NCBI GenBank assembly: GCA_964466455.1
Contig: CAYXNL010000008.1
Span: 1-54,278, forward strand
Reading direction: 5' to 3'
Length of the DNA: 54,278 nucleotides
Source of the DNA: S010-25 sp964466455
Lineage (GTDB): Bacteria; Pseudomonadota; Gammaproteobacteria; SZUA-229
In this document: one piece after another, positions 43,509 to 51,397 of the stretch
Layout: each line of letters opens with the position of its first letter
How positions within the stretch are numbered: the stretch's first letter is position 1
Program-made: the position numbers and the translations under genes
The notes under the pieces: model-generated
Seen by the model: only the letters and a program-made list of their open reading frames with translations
The model's database searches: none
Told to the model about the DNA's origin: nothing

Positions 43509-46500
43509 AGCCGTATCGACGATATTATTTTTACCTGTTTATGCTGACGGCTGCCAGTGTATTACTGCCAGCCTGCGATACTACCAACACCCGCGGTACA
43601 CTGGCCAGTCTTGATAATATTGATTTTAAGGTTAAGGAAGAAAAAGTTAATAACAGCCTGGATAAAGCGATGAAGGGATATGAGGACTTTCTCAAACATA
43701 CACCTGAAACAGCAATGACACCTGAGGCAATCAGACGTCTGGCAGATTTAAAAATACAGAAAGACTACGACGAAGATAAGTTACCGGTTAAAACTAAAGC
43801 TTCCGGTGCTGAGTCGATGAAGCCATTGGCTGGAGTGAATAACAATACCATAGCTAACAGTGCCTCACAGAAAACGCAAATGGATGTGCCGCAAACAGTC
43901 CTCCCCGTCATAAAAAAACACTCATCACCAGAGATGGATAAAACCGGCACTCCCATAGCTAATCTGAATGGAGAATCGGAAAAGGTTTTTGAAAAACGAG
44001 CAGGGAAAAAAATTAATTTATCAGGTAAAAAGAATAAAAATAAATTAAAGTATCCAGGAAAAGATGATGTTGATGCACAAACAACAGGTGCTGAACAGGC
44101 CATCAAACTGTATCAGGGGTTGCTAAAGAAATACCCTTTGTTTAAGAGAAACGATCAGGTACTTTATCAATTATCACGTGCCTACGAGGAGATCGGTCAG
44201 GTTGATACTGCCATGCGTACCTTGAAACAGCTTGTCGACCGATATCCACAATCCCGTCATATAGATGAAGCGCAGTTTCGGCGTGCGGAATACTTTTTTA
44301 CCAGAAAAAAATATCTTGATGCAGAAGAATCCTATCAGGCCGTACTGGATAAAGGCATTGGCTCGGAGTTTTATGAACTGGCACTCTATAAGCAGGGATG
44401 GTCTTATTTCAAACAGGAACTTTACGAACGAGCGCTGACTGATTATATGAAGATGCTGGATTATAAAGTCAGCAATGGTTACGACCTGAGTAATATTAAA
44501 AATAAAATTATAAAAAAACGTATTGATGATACCTATCGTGTTATCAGTCTGAGTTTTTCCTACCTTGGTGGCGCACCGGCAATTGTTGATTATTTTAAAA
44601 CACATGGACATCGTGATTATGAAGCTAGTATCTATAGTCATTTGGGTGAGTATTATCTAAGCAAACGCCGTTATTCCGATGCGGCAGGGTCCTACAATGC
44701 CTATATCAAGCGTAACCCGCTGTCAAAAGAATCCCCTTATTTTGGTATTCGAATTATTGAAATATATAAAAAGGGGGGCTTTCCCGATCTTGTTGTTAAA
44801 GCTAAAAAAGAATTTTCTACTACCTATAGTCTGCACGCAAATTACTGGACTTATTTTGATATAAACAAAAACCCTCAAATACTGGCTTTTTTGAAATCAA
44901 ATCTGGTTGATCTTGCTAATTATTATCATGCGCTATACCAGAACAAACGTTTTCAAAGGCAGCGTCAGGAAAATTATCATGAAGCGGCGCGATGGTATCG
45001 TGAATTTTTACGTTCATTTCCCAGGGCGAAACAGGCACCCGTGCTTAATGACCAGTTTGCCGGTTTATTGCTGGAACAGAAAGATTATCAACAGGCTGCT
45101 ATCGAATATGAACATACCGCCTATAATTATCCAGCCTATACCAAGGCCGCTGATGCGGGTTATGCTGCCGTCTATGCCTATCGTAAATATTTAAAGCAGG
45201 CAAAGCAGTCGGAACGTAATGGCATTAAACGTGAAATTATTCGTAGTTCTCTAAAGTTTGCCGAACATTTTCCGCGACATAAACATGCGGCAGTTGTGCT
45301 GGTTGCTGCGGTAGAAGATATGTATGCACTGGAAGATTACCAGAATGCAATTCAAACAGGACGAAAAATAATTAAACTTTATCCTCATGCCAATAAAGAG
45401 CTTCGACGATCAGCATGGATGGTAATAGCACATGCATCATTTGACACGGCTAACTATAAAGATGCAGAAAAAGCCTATCATCAGACAATTTCATTGACGG
45501 CGAAAAATGATAGTAGCATGAAATCACTCATAGAGAATCTTGCCGCTTCTGTTTACAAGCAGGGTGATCAGGCTCGTACGTTGGGAAACCATCAACTGGC
45601 TGCAAATAATTTCCTTCGTGTTGCCAAAGTAGCGCCAACATCAAAAATAATATCTACGGCAGAATACGATGCAGCAGCAGAATTAATTCTGTTAAAGCAG
45701 TGGGGGAATGTTGAATCTATATTGACGAAATTCAGAAAGAAATTTCCTGACAATAAATTACAGCATGATATTACAAAAAAACTTGCTGTTGTGTACAGGG
45801 ATGACAAAAAATATCGGTTATCTGCAACGGAGTTTGAACGTATAGAAAAAGAAAACCCGGATAATAATGCACTCAGGCGAGATGCCCTGTCACAGGCGGC
45901 TGAACTGTATAAAAAATCCGGCGCAGAAGTTAGTGCATTAAGAGTTTATAAAAAGCTGGTGAATTATTTCCCCTATCCAATTGAAGATGCAATTGAGTCA
46001 CGCCATAAAATGGCAGAGATTTACCTTAAAGATAAACAACATAAAAAATATATAGCGCAATTAAGAAAAATTGTCGAAACAGATAAAAATGGCGGTAAAA
46101 ATCGTACGGCCCGCACAAAATATCTGGCGGCAAAGGCAGCATTGGTGCTGGCTGAACCAGAACGTCTGGCTTTCGAGAAAATTAAACTGGTTAAACCACT
46201 GAGAAAAAATCTGAGAAAAAAACAACGGTATATGCGCAAGGCCATTAAAAACTATACAAAACTTGTTGATTATGAAGTTGGTGAAGTTACCGCTGCGGCA
46301 ACCTATTATATTGCAGAGATTTACTACCAGTTCAGCGTTGCGCTAAATACTTCAGAACGTCCGGCTAATCTTAGTGGTGATGAGCTGGAACAATACAATA
46401 TGATGATCGAGGACAAGGCCGATCCTTTTGAAGATAAGGCAATTGCCGTTCATGAAAAAAATACGGAGTTACTGGATATTGGTGTTTATAATAAATGGAT

Positions 46501-46720
46501 TGATAAAAGCCTGGCGAAACTGGCCGTTTTAATGCCGGCACGTTATGGAAAAACGGAGCGACCAGGAAAAATAATAACGACAATACAACCCGTTGTTGTA
46601 CAGAAACCTTTAACAAAGTCATCTATATTAATAGATAAATCGAATAGTAGCCCGTCAGATACGAAGCCGAGAAATACAGCTACACAAAAAAACGGGATGA
46701 GTAATAATGGTGGCAGGTAA
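43505..46720 (+). CDS. 1071-residue TPR lipoprotein
   Basis: The signal ends in the lipobox LLPAC with Cys24, followed by Asp at +2, which in E. coli would favour inner-membrane retention. A low-complexity linker (about 100-190) leads to a long array of TPR helices from about 195 to 950. Clear repeats include AIKLYQGLLKKYPLFKRND, AMRTLKQLVDRYPQSRHIDE and YLDAEESYQAVLDKG. The tail is polar. The pattern of residues A..Y...L..YP resembles the BamD/YbgF and AglT/PglI-like TPR proteins. Coupled by ATGA overlap to the preceding gene. It probably spans much of the periplasm as a scaffold. Confidence 0.78.
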   Translation: MKPYRRYYFYLFMLTAASVLLPACDTTNTRGTLASLDNIDFKVKEEKVNNSLDKAMKGYEDFLKHTPETAMTPEAIRRLADLKIQKDYDEDKLPVKTKASGAESMKPLAGVNNNTIANSASQKTQMDVPQTVLPVIKKHSSPEMDKTGTPIANLNGESEKVFEKRAGKKINLSGKKNKNKLKYPGKDDVDAQTTGAEQAIKLYQGLLKKYPLFKRNDQVLYQLSRAYEEIGQVDTAMRTLKQLVDRYPQSRHIDEAQFRRAEYFFTRKKYLDAEESYQAVLDKGIGSEFYELALYKQGWSYFKQELYERALTDYMKMLDYKVSNGYDLSNIKNKIIKKRIDDTYRVISLSFSYLGGAPAIVDYFKTHGHRDYEASIYSHLGEYYLSKRRYSDAAGSYNAYIKRNPLSKESPYFGIRIIEIYKKGGFPDLVVKAKKEFSTTYSLHANYWTYFDINKNPQILAFLKSNLVDLANYYHALYQNKRFQRQRQENYHEAARWYREFLRSFPRAKQAPVLNDQFAGLLLEQKDYQQAAIEYEHTAYNYPAYTKAADAGYAAVYAYRKYLKQAKQSERNGIKREIIRSSLKFAEHFPRHKHAAVVLVAAVEDMYALEDYQNAIQTGRKIIKLYPHANKELRRSAWMVIAHASFDTANYKDAEKAYHQTISLTAKNDSSMKSLIENLAASVYKQGDQARTLGNHQLAANNFLRVAKVAPTSKIISTAEYDAAAELILLKQWGNVESILTKFRKKFPDNKLQHDITKKLAVVYRDDKKYRLSATEFERIEKENPDNNALRRDALSQAAELYKKSGAEVSALRVYKKLVNYFPYPIEDAIESRHKMAEIYLKDKQHKKYIAQLRKIVETDKNGGKNRTARTKYLAAKAALVLAEPERLAFEKIKLVKPLRKNLRKKQRYMRKAIKNYTKLVDYEVGEVTAAATYYIAEIYYQFSVALNTSERPANLSGDELEQYNMMIEDKADPFEDKAIAVHEKNTELLDIGVYNKWIDKSLAKLAVLMPARYGKTERPGKIITTIQPVVVQKPLTKSSILIDKSNSSPSDTKPRNTATQKNGMSNNGGR

Positions 46721-46723
46721 ATA

Positions 46724-47404
46724 ATGAATATTTATATTGAGTTACACCCTTCCAGGATAATAGACAGAAAAAAAATACAGTACTATTTTTTACTGTTAAC
46801 CATGATGAATATACTGTTTCTCAGCGCCTGCACACAAAAACAGATACGACAGGAAAAAAATCAGCCTGTGGTTATCAGGGAAAAACCTGCTCAGGTTGTT
46901 GTAACAGATGAAGTTCAGGAAAAATTTGAACAGGCGGTCGCCCTGTTACAACAGAAGCCGGATAATGTTAATACACAGAAGGCTATTGATCTACTCACAT
47001 TGGTAGTTGCTGATGAAAAGCAGCTTCCTGCGCCATACGTAGATCTTGCTATGGCTTATCTTCGCCAGCCTGAAAATACCCCGTTAAGGAATAAACATGC
47101 GGAAGAAAATCTTATTTCTGCGTTAAAACTGGAAATTGGCCATCCTGTTGCTAATAATGAGTTAGGTTTGCTCTATCGCAAAGAAGGTCGGTTTAAAGCT
47201 GCGCGTGTTGCATACCAGAATGCGATAAATGCACACCCCGGTTATCTGCCTGCAAAAATTAATCTCGGGGTGTTGTGTGATTTATATATGCATGATTATC
47301 AATGCGCACTGGAACAGTACGAAGACTACCTTAAATATCAACCGGATGATAAAAAAGTAAGAATATGGGTAGCAGATGTAAAGCTCAGGCTGGCAGGTAA
47401 GTAA
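46724..47404 (+). CDS. Small TPR lipoprotein
   Basis: A 226-residue lipoprotein with the lipobox FLSAC (Cys36) after a long basic start. About three TPR units follow, for example HPVANNELGLLYRKEGRFKAARVAYQNAI near 140-168 and YLPAKINLGVLCDLY near 171-185. It resembles PilF/NlpI-like TPR lipoproteins that act as assembly factors. It is three bases after the preceding gene. A solo end of repeat family 1 stands between it and the next gene. Confidence 0.78.
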   Translation: MNIYIELHPSRIIDRKKIQYYFLLLTMMNILFLSACTQKQIRQEKNQPVVIREKPAQVVVTDEVQEKFEQAVALLQQKPDNVNTQKAIDLLTLVVADEKQLPAPYVDLAMAYLRQPENTPLRNKHAEENLISALKLEIGHPVANNELGLLYRKEGRFKAARVAYQNAINAHPGYLPAKINLGVLCDLYMHDYQCALEQYEDYLKYQPDDKKVRIWVADVKLRLAGK

Positions 47405-47414
47405 ATTTACACCA

Positions 47415-47444
47415 GGTATCCTTTTCATCCATCCTGTTAGTATC
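47415..47444. repeat. Solo outer end of repeat family 1
   Basis: ggtatccttttcatccatcctgttagtatc matches the right end of copy A (15691-15720) with few changes; only this end remains. It interrupts the otherwise tight spacing of the envelope operon. Confidence 0.75.
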
Positions 47445-47491
47445 AGCAATGGACTTATTATTTCTCTGATAACGGTTGAGGCAATGACAAT

Positions 47492-47782
47492 ATGTTTTTA
47501 AAAGCTATAATAAATTCTACTTTGTGTATTTATTGTCTTAACTCGGCCTTTGTTTATGCACAGGGTAAAAATAAAAATCAGGATATCAAGGAGTTATCAG
47601 GGATTTCGATTATTGGTAATAACGAGGCACCTAAATCCCTCTATATTGTTCCGTGGGAGGATTCTTCAGTCGGCGTGGCGACCAGTCTAAAGTCTGATTT
47701 ACTGGATAATACAAACAGGTCGATTGATAAGGCAGTTTTTTTACGCGAACTTGATTTTTATAATCTAAGTCATGGTAAATAA
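47492..47782 (+). CDS. Small secreted protein of the Exb operon
   Basis: A 96-residue protein with a signal peptide ending FVYA near residue 23. The mature part has the stretch ISIIGNNEAPKSLYIVPWED, then a Ser/Asp-rich tail. I recall similar short proteins with an LYIVPW motif in related clusters, but cannot name a family. No Cys and no membrane segment. No strong Shine-Dalgarno is visible. It may be a periplasmic partner of the channel that follows. A stem-loop with a T-run lies between it and the ExbB gene. Confidence 0.65.
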   Translation: MFLKAIINSTLCIYCLNSAFVYAQGKNKNQDIKELSGISIIGNNEAPKSLYIVPWEDSSVGVATSLKSDLLDNTNRSIDKAVFLRELDFYNLSHGK

Positions 47783-47851
47783 TAAAAAAGGTAAATAGAA
47801 ATTGTTTGATGAACCATTTTTGATAAAGCGGTTTATTTGATAAATCAATAG

Positions 47852-47888
47852 AAAAAACAGGGTTCACGTATTAATAACCCGGTTTTTT
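47852..47888 (+). terminator. Terminator-like hairpin before the ExbB gene
   Basis: aaaaaacagggtt (47852-47864) pairs with aacccggtttttt (47876-47888) at 12 of 13 positions, with an 11-base loop, and the T-run is the last part. It sits inside the operon, so it may be a partial terminator or an attenuator separating the TPR genes from the motor genes. Confidence 0.65.
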
Positions 47889-47923
47889 CAGAATTATTTT
47901 AAGTAATTTTTTGTGAGGAGTAC

Positions 47924-48592
47924 ATGATGGATACTATCAGGGGCCTTGTGGCATTTTTTCAAACCGGCGGCATATTTATGTATCCAATACTTGTTGTATT
48001 TGCTTTTGGTATGGCGATTTGTATTGAACGTTATAAAAAACTTTTTGGTGTAGGCCGAGTAAATAAACGAGTATGGCAGAAAATTCATCCAATGCTTGAT
48101 GCCGGAGAATTTGATCAGGCGCGTGATCTTGTTGCTGATGATAACTCAGCTATTGCGAGTCTGCTGAATATGGGCCTGGCTCGTCAGGGTTCGGTGAGGC
48201 GTCGTGATGATATTGAAATAGCGATGGAAGAAAGTATGATGGAAATTATTCCTCAGCTTGAGAAACGTACTCAATATATTGCACTGTTTGCAAATATCTG
48301 TACCTTGCTTGGTTTGCTGGGTACCATCATGGGACTAATTGCAGCATTTACTGCGGTGGCAAATGCTGACCCAGCAGAAAAAGCTGATTTATTATCAGCC
48401 AGTATCTCTGTCGCAATGAATACGACAGCATTCGGTTTGATGGCAGCGATTCCGCTACTGGTTTTTCATGCCATGCTTTCATCAAAAACAGGGGAAATTA
48501 TCGACAGTCTGGAAATGGCTTCGGTTAAAACACTAAATTTGATTTCTGATTTCTCCAAACGTCAGGCTGTACTGGCGGCACAACATGGCTAG
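47924..48592 (+). CDS. MotA/TolQ/ExbB-family proton channel protein
   Basis: A 222-residue inner-membrane protein with three helices, near residues 15-33, 122-146 and 165-190. The helix 2 and 3 blocks ICTLLGLLGTIMGLIAAF and SISVAMNTTAFGLMAAIPLL carry the conserved Thr residues that line the channel. ExbB/TolQ form a pentamer around an ExbD/TolR dimer and use the proton gradient to drive a transducer. Two ATGs are adjacent (47924, 47927); GAGGAG is three and six bases away respectively, so the second may be used. It overlaps the first ExbD gene by 8 bases. Confidence 0.92.
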   Translation: MMDTIRGLVAFFQTGGIFMYPILVVFAFGMAICIERYKKLFGVGRVNKRVWQKIHPMLDAGEFDQARDLVADDNSAIASLLNMGLARQGSVRRRDDIEIAMEESMMEIIPQLEKRTQYIALFANICTLLGLLGTIMGLIAAFTAVANADPAEKADLLSASISVAMNTTAFGLMAAIPLLVFHAMLSSKTGEIIDSLEMASVKTLNLISDFSKRQAVLAAQHG

Positions 48593-49139
48593 GGAACATC
48601 ATTACAGGCGTCCTAAAAAAGACGATCCTGAACTCAATATTACAACCTTCCTCAACCTGATGGTGGTGCTGGTTCCATTTCTGTTGATAACAGCGGTGTT
48701 CTCACGAATTACTATTATGGAGTTAAAGCTACCCTCTGGTGCGGGCGGTGGATCAAATCAGAAACAGCAACTAAGTATTGAAATTATTGTGCGTAAAAAC
48801 GGGCTGGATATTGGTAATGGTAAACAGGTGCTGGCGCGTTTACCGCTACTGACTGATGCGGAATTAACGAGCAAACAGAAAGTAATGGATGATGGCTTTA
48901 TCAATCGTTACGATCTGAAAAAGCTGGATGGTTATCTATTGGGTATCAAGCGTAAATATCCTGACAAGACTGATGCAATGGTTTTGATGGAACCGAATAT
49001 TGAATACAGAGTACTTATTTCTGTTATGGATGCGGTCCGTTCTACTTTTGTTCGTCAGAAGAATAGTGCGGGTGTTGCTACAAATGTTCTGCAACAGGTT
49101 GTTCTATTTCCTGACATTTCAATTGGGGATGCGCCATGA
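48585..49139 (+). CDS. ExbD/TolR-family protein with Asn in place of the channel Asp
   Basis: A 184-residue bitopic protein. The short basic N-terminus leads to one membrane helix near residues 20-42 (FLNLMVVLVPFLLITAV). Here the conserved Asp of the family (IDVMLVLL in ExbD) is Asn24. A periplasmic domain of about 140 residues follows. ExbD family members carry protons through that Asp, so this copy probably cannot by itself. It may pair with the second ExbD. It overlaps both neighbours by a few bases. Confidence 0.88.
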   Translation: MAREHHYRRPKKDDPELNITTFLNLMVVLVPFLLITAVFSRITIMELKLPSGAGGGSNQKQQLSIEIIVRKNGLDIGNGKQVLARLPLLTDAELTSKQKVMDDGFINRYDLKKLDGYLLGIKRKYPDKTDAMVLMEPNIEYRVLISVMDAVRSTFVRQKNSAGVATNVLQQVVLFPDISIGDAP

Positions 49140-49636
49140 ACCAGAACCGACGCATGAAGCGCATGTCGCGTCATGGTAAACGCAATCTAACTAGTGGTCT
49201 AAATCTGGTTTCATTAATGGATGTGTTCACTATCCTGGTATTTTTTCTGCTGGTGAATTCTTCCTCCAGTGATGTAATGCAACCGCCTAAAAATATTAAA
49301 TTACCAGGTTCAGTCGTTACAACCAAACCGCATGAAACGGTCATTGTGATGATTACAAAAAAAAATATACTGGTGCAGGGTAAAGTGGTAATGATGACAT
49401 CGGAAGCTATTGATTCAAAAAAACCTGTTCTTATAGCAGTAAAGGATCGCCTGCTATTGCAACGTAAAAAGATAATCGGTCTCACCACCAGATCCATTGC
49501 GCTGGATAAGGAGGTAACACTTCTGGCCGATCGAACCATGCCGTTTAAACTGATGAAGAAAGTCATGTCCAGTTGTGCCAGTGCTGGATATACAAAGATT
49601 TCTTTTGCTGTAATTCAGAAAGCCAGAAATAAATAG
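49136..49636 (+). CDS. ExbD/TolR-family protein with the channel Asp intact
   Basis: A 166-residue bitopic protein with a strongly basic N-terminus (RRMKRMSRHGKR) and a helix near residues 25-43 that reads SLMDVFTILVFFLLV; D29 is the family proton-binding Asp. The rest is a periplasmic domain. It starts on the ATGA of the preceding gene, so it is coupled with it. Together with the Asn-bearing paralogue it would allow a heterodimer in which only one subunit binds a proton. Confidence 0.9.
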   Translation: MNQNRRMKRMSRHGKRNLTSGLNLVSLMDVFTILVFFLLVNSSSSDVMQPPKNIKLPGSVVTTKPHETVIVMITKKNILVQGKVVMMTSEAIDSKKPVLIAVKDRLLLQRKKIIGLTTRSIALDKEVTLLADRTMPFKLMKKVMSSCASAGYTKISFAVIQKARNK

Positions 49637-49654
49637 TAGCTATAGAGCATTATT

Positions 49655-51022
49655 GTGTCTGACGATATTTCAAAACAACAGGAGGAAGTTAATCGTAAGA
49701 TTCATGAAGTTTATGATCGTCTGGAAGAACTTGAGAATAATGAAGGGGAATATGGCGAGGAACTGGGTGAGTTAAACAGGGAACGAAAGTGCTATACCGT
49801 ACTGGGTGAAATTAGTGATCAACTTGAGAAACTGGAAAAAGTCGGTGGTAGCGATCTATTCTGGGGCGAAGATTACGATCAGGATAAAGTACAGGTACAG
49901 CAAAAACGTATTCGTGATTTAGTCACTAATTATGATAGTCGTGTTGCCGAATTATCCACGGCGCAACGTGAAAGGGAAGCTCTGCTTGAAAGTCTGACTG
50001 CAAAAATTAATCTACTGAATGAAGAGTCGATGAATTTGCAGGATCTTGAGCAGGCTCGCATGGATGAATTCATGATTGTACGCGAAATGAAAAAAATTCC
50101 ATTTCGCCAGATAGCGTTACCCTGGAATTACAGTAATGATGATGATAGAAGATTTAGAAAAATCCTGCTTCTTGTTCTTCTTGTTTCTCTTGTTATTGGT
50201 GTTCTGGTTCCAATGTGGAATATTCCAGTCCCTGATTATATTAAACCGGTCAAAGTACCGGAACGCCTGGCGCAACTGGTTGTTAAACAGGAGGCGCCAC
50301 CGCCGCCGCCGAAAGTAAGAAAGAAACACAAAGAAGAAAAGAAAAAGAATCAGGATAAAACTAAACCACGGAAGAAAACAGCAAAACCGGATAAGATCAG
50401 AGTGGCTCGTAAAAAAGCGTCCCACGTAGGGTTGCTTGCCTTCAAGGATGATTTTGCCGATCTGCTGGATGATAAAACAGATAAGAAACTGGGTGCCTCT
50501 GCAAAAATTACCGGTAAAGGAAAAGGCAGAAAAGCGAGGAAAACAACGCGTTCGCTGGTTACTGCTAACATTGGTGCTGGTAGTGGTGGTATCAATACTG
50601 CTTCGCTTAGTCGTAATGTCGGTAATGATGCTGCCAGCATTGGTGGTGTTGGCGTCGGTCATATCAAGAGCTCTATCGGTACCAGCTTTTCCGGTCAGGA
50701 TCGGCCATTGAGTTCGGGGCCGGGACCGGCGCGTACTGATGAGGAAATTCAGATTGTGTTTGATCGATACAAATCTGCCCTGTATCGTATTTATAACCGG
50801 GAATTGCGTAAGGATCCAACGTTGCAGGGAAAAATGGTACTCAAACTTACGATTGAACCAGATGGCAGGGTTTCCGCCTGTACGATTGATTCCAGCGATA
50901 TGGATTCAGCGGAGCTGAATAGAAAGATTGCAGCACGGGTGAAGCGGTTTAACTTTGGTGCAAAGGCAGGAGTACCAACCATAACTATTCTGTATCCGAT
51001 TGATTTCCTCCCTGCCAGTTAA
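49655..51022 (+). CDS. TonB/AgmX-like energy transducer
   Basis: A 455-residue protein. It starts at a GTG at 49655, with a Glu-rich coiled coil to about 145 (unusual for TonB), then one membrane helix near 169-187 (LLVLLVSLVIGVLVPMW). A Pro run (residues 214-219) and a long Lys-rich linker follow, with a Gly/Ser-rich part near 300-350. The C-terminal domain (about 355-455: GKMVLKLTIEPDGRVSACTI, then IAARVKRFNFG) is of the AgmX/PglI or TonB C-terminal type. It should carry the ExbB/D force across the periplasm to an outer-membrane or TPR partner. It is the last gene of the operon; repeat copy C follows 34 bases later. Confidence 0.88.
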   Translation: MSDDISKQQEEVNRKIHEVYDRLEELENNEGEYGEELGELNRERKCYTVLGEISDQLEKLEKVGGSDLFWGEDYDQDKVQVQQKRIRDLVTNYDSRVAELSTAQREREALLESLTAKINLLNEESMNLQDLEQARMDEFMIVREMKKIPFRQIALPWNYSNDDDRRFRKILLLVLLVSLVIGVLVPMWNIPVPDYIKPVKVPERLAQLVVKQEAPPPPPKVRKKHKEEKKKNQDKTKPRKKTAKPDKIRVARKKASHVGLLAFKDDFADLLDDKTDKKLGASAKITGKGKGRKARKTTRSLVTANIGAGSGGINTASLSRNVGNDAASIGGVGVGHIKSSIGTSFSGQDRPLSSGPGPARTDEEIQIVFDRYKSALYRIYNRELRKDPTLQGKMVLKLTIEPDGRVSACTIDSSDMDSAELNRKIAARVKRFNFGAKAGVPTITILYPIDFLPAS

Positions 51023-51056
51023 ATCTCTTAGGGTTTATTGTGCGAAAAATGACAAT

Positions 51057-51190
51057 TACTAACAGGATAGATAAAAAGGATACTTATTGTTCAAGACCGT
51101 CAGCCGCAGGGATGCGGGTGTCGAGCTTACATGGATGTATTGACAGCGTGTCTTGAACAATAAGTATCCTTTTTATCTGTTTCAGTAATA
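51057..51190. repeat. Dispersed repeat family 1, full copy C (core inverted)
   Basis: The outer ends run in the same direction as copy B. The inner inverted repeats are perfect (51078-51097, 51150-51169), and the core at 51098-51149 is the exact reverse complement of copy B's core, 52 of 52 bases. It lies in the 375-base space between the transducer gene and the giant secreted protein gene. The rest of that space shows no gene or clear promoter. Confidence 0.95.
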
Positions 51191-51397
51191 AGTGTCAAAA
51201 AAATGTCATAAATTCATCATATCTACAGATAATCATCCCTTAGTAGCTATAATCCTGAGGAAACTTTGATTAATTCATTGTTTTCGTAGTGCAGGAGATG
51301 TGTTGCTATTTTTAATGGCTCATTGTTTGGCCTGAAATTGTTAATAAAAATAATTAGATCCAACAACTTTAAGATTTAAACCAGACAAGGTGCTTCC

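Noticed and set aside
15586..51190. Family 1 repeats as CRISPR or as tRNA-related elements
   Set aside because: The copies are kilobases apart, have no regular spacers and no cloverleaf; they form one long hairpin each.
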